Made by a program: the position numbers and the translations under genes. From positions 9,176,001-9,240,000 of the forward strand of contig NZ_CP017248.1 in NCBI RefSeq assembly GCF_001735805.1: 64,000 nt of DNA, written 5' to 3'. This DNA is from Streptomyces fodineus. Its GTDB lineage: Bacteria; Actinomycetota; Actinomycetes; Streptomycetales; Streptomycetaceae. Shown piece by piece: positions 9,165 through 17,641 of the stretch (the stretch's first letter is position 1; each line of letters opens with the position of its first letter). Below the pieces are notes generated by a model, which saw nothing but the letters and a program-made list of their open reading frames with translations, was not told the DNA's origin and did no database searches.

Positions 9165-10352
9165 GTGACGGGAGAAACCACGGTCACCGTGCAGCCGGTG
9201 ACCGAGCAGGCAGTGGTGCTGCGACTGTCGGGGACTCTCGACGCCCGCGGCGCCGGTGTGCTCGGACGTGAGCTGGACCTGCGGCTGAGGCGGGCCGACG
9301 AGCGGGGACTGCGCTTCGTCCTGGACCTGTCCGGTGTGCATCACGTGAGCAGCACCGCGGTGCGCACCCTCGATGCCCACACCCGGTACCGCGCCGCCGG
9401 TCCCGTCCTGGTCACCGGAGCCGGACCGCAGGTCCGCCGGATGCTCGAGACGACATCCCTGCCGGGCATCCGCCTGTACGCGACCCTGGAGGGCGCTCTC
9501 GCCACCGTGGGCGGTGGGCACGCGACGCAGGCCGCGCAGGCCGGGCCGTACCCGTCCGAGGAAGCCCCCGGCGAGGTCTTCGGCCTGCGGGCCAAGGCCC
9601 GTACGAGCGGGATCATCGGCATCGCCCAGGGCATTCTGATCGCCCGTTACTGCCTGCCCGGCCCGGCCGACGCCTTCGCCCTGCTGCGCACCGCCTCCCA
9701 GCACCACAACGTGCCGCTGCGGGTGGTGGCCTCGGCGGTGGTGACCGCGCCGCCGCCCCTGACGGCCGAGCAGTGGTTCCCCGGACGCCGGCGCATCCCG
9801 CCGCCCGCGCTCGGGCTGCCGCAGGCCGACCGGGTGGACCCCCGGGACCGCCGGCAGGTGCTGAGGGCGGCCCTGTACATGGCGGTGACCCTGGCGGACG
9901 CCGACGCGGCCGAGATCCACCTGACCGACAAGGTGCAGGAAGAGGCGCTCGTGCTCGAGGCCCATCACGGACTGGACGCCGCCTACCGCGACTGCCTCGC
10001 GCTGGTGGCCGGACCGCCCGCGGTGTGTGCCCGGGCGCAGGCCGAGGGCCGGCCGGTGACCGTGCCGGACGTGGCCGCCGATCCGGAGCTGGCCGGTCAT
10101 CCCGTGGGCCGGGCGGCCCTCGCGGTGGGCAGCCGCGCGCTGCACAGCGTGCCGATGACGACGGATGCCGGCGTCTGCAACGGAGCGATCACGCTGCACC
10201 GCGTGGACCCGGGCGCATGGCTGGGCGCCGGCCAGGAGGCGGACCTGGGCGGCCTGGCCCATGACCTGGGCGCGTGGGATTCCTGGTACCGGCGCACCGT
10301 GGTGCAGGACGCGCTGGAGTACCTGCACGCCGAGGCCACCGCGGGCGGCTGA
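9165..10352 (+). CDS. STAS-ANTAR-GAF three-domain regulatory protein
   Basis: 395-residue soluble protein with an unusual domain order. Residues about 5-115 are STAS-like, with the anti-sigma-antagonist core FVLDLSGVHHVSSTAVRTL around 47-65. Residues about 138-190 resemble ANTAR, an RNA-binding antiterminator domain, with RTSGIIGIAQGILIARYCLPGPADAFALLRTASQHHNVPL. Residues about 220-390 resemble a GAF sensor domain. The GTG start at 9165 has no strong ribosome site. It stands alone between a terminator and a convergent DedA gene, so its partner is unknown. The combination suggests a ligand-sensing switch between sigma-factor and RNA control, which is inference. Domain boundaries are estimated by eye. 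Confidence 0.78.
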   Translation: MTGETTVTVQPVTEQAVVLRLSGTLDARGAGVLGRELDLRLRRADERGLRFVLDLSGVHHVSSTAVRTLDAHTRYRAAGPVLVTGAGPQVRRMLETTSLPGIRLYATLEGALATVGGGHATQAAQAGPYPSEEAPGEVFGLRAKARTSGIIGIAQGILIARYCLPGPADAFALLRTASQHHNVPLRVVASAVVTAPPPLTAEQWFPGRRRIPPPALGLPQADRVDPRDRRQVLRAALYMAVTLADADAAEIHLTDKVQEEALVLEAHHGLDAAYRDCLALVAGPPAVCARAQAEGRPVTVPDVAADPELAGHPVGRAALAVGSRALHSVPMTTDAGVCNGAITLHRVDPGAWLGAGQEADLGGLAHDLGAWDSWYRRTVVQDALEYLHAEATAGG

Positions 10353-10370
10353 GCCGCCGGTGCCGGGCGA

Positions 10371-10994
10371 TCAGCACGCGCGCCGCCGTCGTACGCAGTG
10401 CCGTACGGCGAAGGCGGCGATCAGTACGGCTACGGCCACGAGGACGTAGATCTGGTAGCGCGAGACCTCGTCGTAGACGGTCGTGATGTGGCTGCCCACC
10501 TCGTACGCCAGGGTCGTCCACAGGCCGACCCACAGGGCGGCGCCGAGCGCGTTGAAGGCGAGGAAGCGGCGCCAGGGCATGCCCGTGGTGCCGGCGATGA
10601 TGCCGTTGGCCTGGCGCAGGCCCTCGATGAACCGGGCCACGGTGACGATCTTGCCGCCGTGCCGGCCGAAGAACTCCTCGGCGGCCTCGAACCGCTCGGG
10701 CGTCAGGAAGACGTACCGCCCCCACCGGTGCACGAAGGCCCGCCCGCCGACCCGGCCGATCAGATAGCCGATGTTGTCGCCGAGCACGGCCGCGGCGAAC
10801 GCGACGACCGCCACGGCGACGACGTTCAGCCGCCCCGCCCCCGCGTACACCCCCGCGGCCAGCAGGATCGTCTCGCCCGGCGCGGGCACCCCGAAGTCCT
10901 CCACCAGCACCACTGCCCCCACGGCCCAGTAGCCGTAGTGGCCGAGCAGCGGCGCCAGATGCGCCAGTGGACCCGGGAGCGGAGGGGCGGCCAT
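10371..10994 (-). CDS. DedA family membrane protein
   Basis: 207-residue SNARE-associated/DedA (PF09335) protein. Family features are the early VEDFGVPAPGETILLAAGVYAG segment, GDNIGYLIGRVGG, then FFGRHGGKIVTVARFIEGLRQANGIIAGTTGMPWRRFLAFNALGAALW, with four to five hydrophobic helices and a basic C-terminus. DedA proteins are linked to lipid-carrier flipping, membrane homeostasis and envelope stress. It converges on the STAS-ANTAR-GAF gene with 18 nt between the stops. Confidence 0.9.
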   Translation of the reverse strand: MAAPPLPGPLAHLAPLLGHYGYWAVGAVVLVEDFGVPAPGETILLAAGVYAGAGRLNVVAVAVVAFAAAVLGDNIGYLIGRVGGRAFVHRWGRYVFLTPERFEAAEEFFGRHGGKIVTVARFIEGLRQANGIIAGTTGMPWRRFLAFNALGAALWVGLWTTLAYEVGSHITTVYDEVSRYQIYVLVAVAVLIAAFAVRHCVRRRRAC

Positions 10995-11072
10995 GCCTCC
11001 ACGGTACGTCGCCGTGATCAGCGGGCCCGGAGCGTGTGGCGCACTGCCGCCCGGCGGGCCGGGGAGGGTGAC

Positions 11073-11255
11073 CTACAGGTCGTAGTGGGCGGTGCCTCCG
11101 TCGTCGCCAGGGGTGTCCTGGCAGGTGTGGCACAGCTCGTGGTCCCCGTCACGGGTGACGACGGTTCCCCATCCGAGACACTGCTCGCAGTCGCGCGCCA
11201 GGCTCAGGTCGGGCTGGGGAGGCAGGACATGGGTTCGGTCGGCTCCGTACGTCAT
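11073..11255 (-). CDS. Small conserved CxxC zinc-ribbon-like protein
   Basis: 60-residue protein with two cysteine pairs, CEQC near residue 23 and CHTC near 42, separated by GWGTVVTRDGDHEL. This is a possible single zinc site resembling a DnaJ-type or rubredoxin-like ribbon. The rest is hydrophilic with an acidic tail. No partner gene is adjacent and the function is unknown. The spaced CxxC pairs and absence of a competing gene support it as real. Confidence 0.6.
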   Translation of the reverse strand: MTYGADRTHVLPPQPDLSLARDCEQCLGWGTVVTRDGDHELCHTCQDTPGDDGGTAHYDL

Positions 11256-11377
11256 ACGGGAGCGGCTCCTTGAATTCGCGGGGGTGGTGCGAGGACAGGG
11301 ATGACAACGCTGTCCGAACTGCTTCCATTATGTCCTACTTTTTCCCTATGTCTGTGACGTGGGTCACATGTGCGGGT

Positions 11378-12421
11378 TCAACCGAGATTGCCCAGCCGGG
11401 CCTCGCGCCACAGGTCCACGCCGCCGTCGGTCGCGTACGTGTCGATCTCGGCCAGCTCCTCCGCCGTGAAGTCGAGGTTCTCCAGCGCGGCGACGTTCTG
11501 CTCCAGCTGCTCGGTGCGGGAGGCGCCGATGACGAGCGACGTCACCCGCTCGTCGCGCAGCGCCCAGGCCAGCGCCAGCTGCGCCGGCGTCTGACCGCGC
11601 CGAGCCGCGATCTCCTTCAGGGCGCGCAGCCGCCGCAGCATGTCGTCCGTCAGCCAGGAGGCGTCGAACGAGGTGCCGCGCGCCGCGCGCGAGTCCTGCG
11701 GCACTCCGTCGAGGTAACGGCCCGTCAGCAGGCCCTGGGCCAGCGCCGTGAAGCCGATGACACCGAAACCCTCCTCCTCGGCCGCGTCCAGCAGACCGTC
11801 GGTCTCGATCCAGCGGTTGAGCATGCTGTACGACGGCTGGTGGATCAGCAGCGGCGTGCCCAGATCCCGCAGGATCGCCGCCGCCTGCCGGGTGCGCTCG
11901 GCGTCGTAGGAGGAGATGCCGACGTACAGCGCCTTGCCCTGGCGTACGGCGGTGTCGAGCGCCCCCATCGTCTCCTCCAGCGGCGTGGTCGCGTCCAGCC
12001 GGTGGGAGTAGAAGATGTCCACGTAGTCCACGCCCATCCGGCGCAACGACTGGTCCAGCGAGGCCAGTACGTACTTCCGGGAGCCGCCGCCCTGTCCGTA
12101 GGGGCCGGGCCACATGTCCCAGCCGGCCTTGGTGGAGATCACCAGCTCGTCCCGGTAGGGCGCGAGGTCCCGCTTCAGCAGCCGGCCGAAGTTCAGCTCC
12201 GCGGCGCCGTACGGCGGGCCGTAGTTGTTCGCCAGGTCGTGGTGCGTGATGCCGAGGTCGAAGGCGCGCAGGGCGATTTCGCGCTGGGTCTCGAAAGGGC
12301 GGTCGTCGCCGAAGTTGTGCCAGTAGCCCAGGGACAGGACGGGCAGGTCCAGCCCCGAGCGGCCGGTGCGCCGGTAGCGCATGGTGCCGTCGTAGCGTGC
12401 GGGGTCCGCGACGTGGGTCAT
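11378..12421 (-). CDS. Aldo/keto reductase (glyceraldehyde-3-phosphate reductase-like)
   Basis: 347-residue NADPH-dependent oxidoreductase with a complete catalytic tetrad by motif: Asp and Tyr in FDLGITHHDLANNYGPPYG, Lys in ISTKAGWDMW, His in DIFYSHRLDATTPLEET. C-terminal IGASRTEQLEQNVAAL is the cofactor-binding loop. The closest type is the YghZ/Kv-beta subgroup that reduces L-glyceraldehyde 3-phosphate and other aldehydes. ATG at 12421 follows GGAGAAAG; a longer frame upstream has no family support. It is divergent from an MHS transporter with 179 nt between the starts. The physiological substrate is unknown. Confidence 0.9.
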   Translation of the reverse strand: MTHVADPARYDGTMRYRRTGRSGLDLPVLSLGYWHNFGDDRPFETQREIALRAFDLGITHHDLANNYGPPYGAAELNFGRLLKRDLAPYRDELVISTKAGWDMWPGPYGQGGGSRKYVLASLDQSLRRMGVDYVDIFYSHRLDATTPLEETMGALDTAVRQGKALYVGISSYDAERTRQAAAILRDLGTPLLIHQPSYSMLNRWIETDGLLDAAEEEGFGVIGFTALAQGLLTGRYLDGVPQDSRAARGTSFDASWLTDDMLRRLRALKEIAARRGQTPAQLALAWALRDERVTSLVIGASRTEQLEQNVAALENLDFTAEELAEIDTYATDGGVDLWREARLGNLG

Positions 12422-12600
12422 CGGGTCTTTCTCCGGGTGGTGCCGTAGGGGTCGCCCCTCCGGGTGCGGAGCGGCTCGTCCACCCTGCGCCCGCCCGCCG
12501 CACAAGTCCAACCGCCGTCCCGGATGGGACTGAGCGGTTCCGTTTCTGAATCGGCCTGGTGGGCAGGCGGTGACCGGTACGGCGCGGGAAGGAGACGTCC

Positions 12601-14157
12601 GTGGGCGGAGCGAGGTCGGACGGAGACCGGCGGGACCGGAACCGGCCGCGGGCGCCGCAGGCCGTGGCGCGGCTGCCCCGCCAGGTCCGCGAGGAGCTGA
12701 CCGACCGGCTCCGCCAGACCCGGCGGGCCTTCGGCGAGAGCGACGTCCAGGTCGTCGAGCCCCCGCTGCTCCGGCGCGCCGTGGGCGCCTCCGCGCTCGG
12801 CAACTGCATGGAGTGGTTCGACTTCGGCGTCTACAGCTATCTCGCCGCCACCATCGGCAAGGTGTTCTTCCCGGGCGCCTCCCCGGCCGCCCAGGTCATC
12901 TCCTCCTTCGCGACGTTCGCCGCGGCCTTCGTGGTCAGGCCGCTCGGCGGGCTGGTCTTCGGGCCGCTCGGCGACCGGATCGGCCGGCAGAAGGTGCTGG
13001 CCACCACCATGATCATGATGGCGGTCGGCACCTTCGCCATCGGTGTCATCCCCGGTTACGGCACGATCGGCATCGCCGCGCCCGTGCTGCTCCTGCTGGC
13101 CCGTATGGTCCAGGGCTTCTCCACCGGCGGGGAGTACGGCGGCGCCACCACCTTCGTCGCCGAGTACTCGCCGGACCGCAGGCGCGGATTCCTCTCCAGC
13201 TGGCTCGACTTCGGCACCTTCGTCGGATACGCCCTCGGTTCGGCCCTGGTCACCGTGCTCAATCTCGCCCTGACGGACCAGCAGATGCTGTCCTGGGGCT
13301 GGCGCGTCCCGTTCCTCGTCGCCGGACCCCTCGGTGTGATCGGCCTCTACATGCGGCTGAAGCTGGAGGAATCCCCGGCCTTCCAGCAGCAACTGGACGA
13401 ACACGAGAAGGCCCTGGTGCAGGAATCGGCGCGCAGCGAGTTCCAGGACATCGTCCGCAGCCACTGGCCGGAGCTGCTGGTCTGCATGGGCCTGGTGCTG
13501 CTGTACAACGTCACCAACTACATGGTCACCGGCTATCTGCCGACGTATCAGACCGAGACCCTGAAGCGCTCCAGCGGCTCCGGGGACCTCCTGGTGCTCA
13601 TCGGCATGCTGTGGATCGTCGTACTGATCACCTTCCTCGGCCGGCTCAGCGACCGCGTCGGCCGGCGGCCCGTCTACGGCGTCGCCGCCGCCGCGATGAT
13701 CGTGCTGGCCGTGCCCGCCTTTGTGCTGATCAAGGCGCACGGCACCTGGCCGCCGATCCTCGGTGTGCTGCTGCTGGCCACCCTGCTGGCCTGTTTCGCC
13801 GCGCCGAGCGCGGCCACGCTGCCCGCCCTGTTCCCGACCGCCGTCCGCTACGCGGCGATGGGCATCGGCTTCAACTTCGCCGTGGCCGCCTTCGGCGGCA
13901 CCACGCCGCTGGTCACCGCCGCGCTGGTCACCGCCACCGGCGACGACCTGATGCCCGCGTACTACCTGATGCTGGCGGGCGCCATCGGCCTGCTGACCGT
14001 CAGGTTCCTGCCCGAGAGCGCCCAGGTGCCGCTCAAGGGCTCGCGGCCGATGGTCGGTTCGCACCAGGAGCGGCGTGAACTGATCACCGTCTCCGAGGAG
14101 CTGTACGCGTTCACGCGCGAGCGGGAGCGCCGGCAGCTGCGGTCGCACCCCGGCTGA
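12601..14157 (+). CDS. MHS-type MFS transporter (metabolite:proton symporter)
   Basis: 518-residue permease of the ProP/ShiA/KgtP group. GNCMEWFDFGVYSYLAATIGKVFFP at the first helix, RPLGGLVFGPLGDRIGRQKVL (motif A) and MVQGFSTGGEYGGATTFVAEYSP are hallmarks, with about 12 helices. This family takes up small metabolites such as organic acids, betaines or shikimate with protons; the substrate cannot be read from sequence. The GTG at 12601 has GGAAGGAG 6-8 nt upstream. The N-terminal 55 residues and the last 35 are hydrophilic. Confidence 0.9.
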   Translation: MGGARSDGDRRDRNRPRAPQAVARLPRQVREELTDRLRQTRRAFGESDVQVVEPPLLRRAVGASALGNCMEWFDFGVYSYLAATIGKVFFPGASPAAQVISSFATFAAAFVVRPLGGLVFGPLGDRIGRQKVLATTMIMMAVGTFAIGVIPGYGTIGIAAPVLLLLARMVQGFSTGGEYGGATTFVAEYSPDRRRGFLSSWLDFGTFVGYALGSALVTVLNLALTDQQMLSWGWRVPFLVAGPLGVIGLYMRLKLEESPAFQQQLDEHEKALVQESARSEFQDIVRSHWPELLVCMGLVLLYNVTNYMVTGYLPTYQTETLKRSSGSGDLLVLIGMLWIVVLITFLGRLSDRVGRRPVYGVAAAAMIVLAVPAFVLIKAHGTWPPILGVLLLATLLACFAAPSAATLPALFPTAVRYAAMGIGFNFAVAAFGGTTPLVTAALVTATGDDLMPAYYLMLAGAIGLLTVRFLPESAQVPLKGSRPMVGSHQERRELITVSEELYAFTRERERRQLRSHPG

Positions 14158-14245
14158 GCCGGCCGGGGGCGGGCACCGCGGGGGAGTAGTCGTTCGATCC
14201 TACGAACTTCGAGCGTGCCGGGTTACCGGTCTGCCGTGCATTTGA

Positions 14246-14260
14246 TAGGAAACTTTCCTA
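14246..14260. promoter_or_regulatory. Palindromic operator upstream of the chitosanase gene
   Basis: TAGGAAA-C-TTTCCTA is a perfect 7-bp palindrome around a central base, 52 nt before the GTG start. Actinomycete chitosanase genes are controlled through a palindromic operator, by the ROK-family repressor CsnR in S. lividans. The similarity is from memory of that system, not from a search. Confidence 0.6.
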
Positions 14261-14312
14261 CCAGTATGGCGCATGCCCAACTCGCCACCCCCCACCTCGA
14301 TTTGGAGTCCCC

Positions 14313-15155
14313 GTGGTGCACGCAGACCGCGACACAGCAGCCCCCGCCACCGTCTCCCGCCGGACCCTCGTCGCCGTGCTCGGCGCCGTCGCCGCCTCCG
14401 GCGCGCTGCTCGGAACCCAGCGCGCCCTCGCGGCACCCGCGGCCGCGACGGGCCTCGACGACCCGGCGAAGAAGGAGATCGCCATGGAACTGGTGTCGAG
14501 CGCGGAGAACTCCTCGCTCGACTGGAAGGCCCAGTACAAGTACATAGAGGACATCGGCGACGGACGCGGCTACACCGCCGGCATCATCGGCTTCTGTTCC
14601 GGCACCGGCGACATGCTCGACCTCGTCCAGCTCTACGCCGACCGCAAACCCGGCAACGTCCTCGCCAAGTACCTGCCCGCGCTGCGCAAGGTCAACGGCT
14701 CCGACTCGCACGCCGGCCTCGACCCGAACTACCCCAAGGACTGGCGCAAGGCCGCCCAGGACACCGCGTTCCAGCAGTGCCAGAACGACGAGCGCGACCG
14801 CGTCTACTTCAACCCCGCAGTCGCCCAGGGCAAGACCGACGGCCTGCGCGCCCTCGGCCAGTTCTGCTACTACGACGCCCTCGTCATGCACGGCGACGGC
14901 GACGACCCGACCAGCTTCCGCAACATCCGCAAGCGGGCCCTGCGCAGCGCCAAGCCCCCGGCGCAGGGCGGCGACGAGACGACGTACCTCAACGCCTTCC
15001 TCGACGCCCGGGTGTGGGCCATGAAGCAGGAGGAGGCACACAGCGACACCAGCCGGGTCGACACCGAGCAGCGGGTCTTCCTGCGCAAGGGCAACCTCGA
15101 CCTGAACACCCCCCTCGACTGGAAGGTGTACGGGGACAGCTACCACATCGGGTGA
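14313..15155 (+). CDS. csn: Secreted chitosanase, GH46
   Basis: 280-residue endo-beta-1,4-glucosaminidase that hydrolyses chitosan. The N-terminus carries a twin-arginine-like signal, VSRRTLVAVLGAVAASGALLG, with cleavage probably in the Ala-rich stretch near residue 40-45. The catalytic pair is visible: Glu65 in SSAENSSLDW and Asp83 in EDIGDGRGYTAG, 18 residues apart as in the N174 enzyme. The full GH46 length is present through TPLDWKVYGDSYHIG. The GTG start has GGAG close upstream. It is a single gene, convergent with a DUF4328 gene 10 nt away, and a palindromic operator upstream suggests chitosan-oligomer-responsive repression. Confidence 0.95.
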   Translation: MVHADRDTAAPATVSRRTLVAVLGAVAASGALLGTQRALAAPAAATGLDDPAKKEIAMELVSSAENSSLDWKAQYKYIEDIGDGRGYTAGIIGFCSGTGDMLDLVQLYADRKPGNVLAKYLPALRKVNGSDSHAGLDPNYPKDWRKAAQDTAFQQCQNDERDRVYFNPAVAQGKTDGLRALGQFCYYDALVMHGDGDDPTSFRNIRKRALRSAKPPAQGGDETTYLNAFLDARVWAMKQEEAHSDTSRVDTEQRVFLRKGNLDLNTPLDWKVYGDSYHIG

Positions 15156-15165
15156 CGCGCCCGTC

Positions 15166-15786
15166 CTACGAGGCGTGCGGCAGGCCGGCGGGCGCGGGCA
15201 CCGGAGTCACGGACCGCAGCGCGGCGGCCTGGCGCGACGTGATGCGCTGGATCACGGCGATCGCCAGAACGGCGGCCAGGAGGTCGAGGCCTTCCGACGC
15301 CACCAGCAGCGGCAGCGAGGTGCCGCCGCCCAGGTTCATGGCGGCCAGGGACAGCGCCGCGTGCCCGGCCCAGGCCGCCCACCACACGTTCACCAGGGCG
15401 TTCCCGTGCCCCTCAGCCCCACCGCCGGGGTCGCTCGCGCGCTGTACGTCCAGCACGAGCCCGCGTGGAGCCCAGAGATTCATCACCGGTATCAGCCAGG
15501 CGACAACGGCCCACGCGACAGAGCCGCGCACCGCGCCGGGCGAGAGCAGTCCGGCGTTGCGCCAGCAGCGGGCGAACCAGAGGAGGAACAGCACGACCGC
15601 CGCCGTCATCGCGTTCACGAAGATCATCGACGCCTGCCCGAAATCGGAGGCCGTGGTCGTCGCCGGATGCAGCAGATGAGCATGGGCCTTCAGCGCCCGG
15701 ACCAGTTCGCCGCCGGCCGCCGCTGCCACGGCGAACTGCGTGCAACGCGCGAGGAACCAAGGAGCCTGGGCGGCGGATGCGGTCAC
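15166..15786 (-). CDS. DUF4328 domain membrane protein
   Basis: About 206 residues with four hydrophobic helices. The DUF4328-like core is FVNAMTAAVVLFLLWFARCWRNAG followed by WAVVAWLIPVMNLWAPRGLVLDVQRAS and NVWWAAWAGHAAL, a common Streptomyces membrane family of unknown function. GTG at 15786 is preferred because the hydrophobic domain begins just after it; an in-frame ATG at 15837 would add 17 basic residues. Neither start has a strong ribosome site. Confidence 0.75.
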   Translation of the reverse strand: MTASAAQAPWFLARCTQFAVAAAAGGELVRALKAHAHLLHPATTTASDFGQASMIFVNAMTAAVVLFLLWFARCWRNAGLLSPGAVRGSVAWAVVAWLIPVMNLWAPRGLVLDVQRASDPGGGAEGHGNALVNVWWAAWAGHAALSLAAMNLGGGTSLPLLVASEGLDLLAAVLAIAVIQRITSRQAAALRSVTPVPAPAGLPHAS

Positions 15787-15945
15787 GGTTGAAGACCTGT
15801 CTGTGGAAGGCGTCCTGCCCGGGCGGCAGCACGGCACGAAGATCGGAGCACTGGATCATAGGGCGGTGCCCACTCGCATGTCAGGGCCCTGACGAGGAAA
15901 GATGGGCGGTGAGCGATCGATCCGACGACTCGGAGGAACGGACTC

Positions 15946-17586
15946 ATGCCGCACGAGCGAGCCGGCCGGCCGGCCGGTCCCGAGGACCTTGTCGACGTGG
16001 CCCGGCTGGTCACGGCGTACTACGCACTGCACCCGGACCCGGCCGACCCGGCACAGCGGGTCGCGTTCGGCACCTCCGGGCACCGGGGCTCGTCCCTGGC
16101 GACCGCCTTCAACCAGGACCACATCGCCGCCACCAGCCAGGCCATCTGCGAGTACCGCGCGGCCCAGGGAACCGACGGCCCCCTCTTCCTCGGCGCCGAC
16201 ACCCACGCCCTGTCCGAGCCCGCGAAGGTCACCGCGCTGGAGGTGTTCGCCGCCAACGGAGTCACCGTGCTCATCGACAGCGCCGACGGCTACACGCCCA
16301 CCCCCGCCGTCTCGCACGCGATCCTCACCCACAACCGCGACCGCACCACCGCACTCGCCGACGGCGTGGTCGTCACCCCCTCCCACAACCCGCCCGCCGA
16401 CGGCGGCTTCAAGTACAACCCGCCGAGCGGCGGCCCGGCGGCCTCCGACGCCACCTCCTGGATCCAGGACCGGGCCAACGAGATCGTCACCGGCGGCCTG
16501 AAGGACGTACGCCGGGTGCCGTACGCGCGGGCGCTCGCCGCGCAGACCACACAGAGGTACGACTTCCTCGGCGCCTACGTCGGCGACCTGCCGGGCGTGC
16601 TGGACCTGGACGCGATCCGCGCGGCCGGCGTACGCATCGGCGCCGACCCGCTCGGCGGCGCCTCCGTCGCCTACTGGGGACGCATCGCCGAACAGCACGG
16701 CATCGACCTCACCGTGGTCAACCCGCACACCGACCCCACCTGGCGCTTCATGACGCTGGACTGGGACGGCCAGATCCGCATGGACTGCTCCTCGCCGTAC
16801 GCGATGGCCTCCCTCATCGAACAGCGCGACCGGTTCCGCATCGCCACCGGCAACGACGCCGACGCCGACCGGCACGGCATCGTCACCCCCGACGCGGGCC
16901 TGATGAACCCCAACCACTACCTCGCGGTCGCCATCTCCTACCTGTACCGGCACCGCGACCAGTGGCCCGCCGGCGCGGGAATCGGCAAGACGCTGGTCTC
17001 CTCCACGATGATCGACCGGGTCGCGGCCGACCTCGGCCGTCGACTGGTCGAGGTCCCGGTCGGGTTCAAGTGGTTCGTGGACGGACTGGCGGGCGGCACC
17101 CTCGGGTTCGGCGGCGAGGAGTCCGCCGGCGCCTCCTTCCTGCGCCGCGACGGCTCGGTGTGGACCACCGACAAGGACGGCATCCTCCTGGCCCTCCTCG
17201 CCTCCGAGATCACCGCTGTCACGGACCGGACCCCGTCGGAGCACTACGCCGACCTGACCGCCCGCTTCGGTGAACCCGCCTACGCCCGTATTGACGCGCC
17301 CGCGACCCGCGAACAGAAGGCGTTGCTCGGCAAGTTGTCACCGGCCCAGGTCACCGCCGACACGCTCGCCGGAGAGGCCGTCACGGCCGTCCTCACCGAG
17401 GCACCGGGCAACGGCGCCGCGATCGGCGGCATCAAGGTCACCACGGAAAGCGCCTGGTTCGCGGCCCGCCCTTCGGGCACCGAGGACGTGTACAAGGTCT
17501 ACGCCGAGTCCTTCCTCGGCGCCGACCACCTCGCCCGGGTGCAGGAGGAGGCCCAGGCCGTGGTGCTGGGCGCGCTCGACGGCTGA
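15946..17586 (+). CDS. pgm: Phosphoglucomutase (alpha-D-glucose phosphate-specific)
   Basis: 546-residue enzyme interconverting glucose 1-phosphate and glucose 6-phosphate, feeding glycogen, trehalose and cell-wall sugar synthesis. All four alpha-phosphohexomutase motifs are present: catalytic serine loop VVVTPSHNPPADGG, Mg site TGNDADADRHGIV, sugar loop GFGGEESAGASFLRRDG and phosphate loop ARPSGTEDVYKVYAESF. FGTSGHRG near residue 41 is typical of the Pgm subgroup. Length matches E. coli Pgm (546). The ATG lies 160 nt from the divergent DUF4328 gene. Confidence 0.97.
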   Translation: MPHERAGRPAGPEDLVDVARLVTAYYALHPDPADPAQRVAFGTSGHRGSSLATAFNQDHIAATSQAICEYRAAQGTDGPLFLGADTHALSEPAKVTALEVFAANGVTVLIDSADGYTPTPAVSHAILTHNRDRTTALADGVVVTPSHNPPADGGFKYNPPSGGPAASDATSWIQDRANEIVTGGLKDVRRVPYARALAAQTTQRYDFLGAYVGDLPGVLDLDAIRAAGVRIGADPLGGASVAYWGRIAEQHGIDLTVVNPHTDPTWRFMTLDWDGQIRMDCSSPYAMASLIEQRDRFRIATGNDADADRHGIVTPDAGLMNPNHYLAVAISYLYRHRDQWPAGAGIGKTLVSSTMIDRVAADLGRRLVEVPVGFKWFVDGLAGGTLGFGGEESAGASFLRRDGSVWTTDKDGILLALLASEITAVTDRTPSEHYADLTARFGEPAYARIDAPATREQKALLGKLSPAQVTADTLAGEAVTAVLTEAPGNGAAIGGIKVTTESAWFAARPSGTEDVYKVYAESFLGADHLARVQEEAQAVVLGALDG

Positions 17587-17641
17587 CGGACCGGGGCGGC
17601 CCGGGGCGGCCCCCTTCACCCATGGAGGCCGCCGAACCGGC

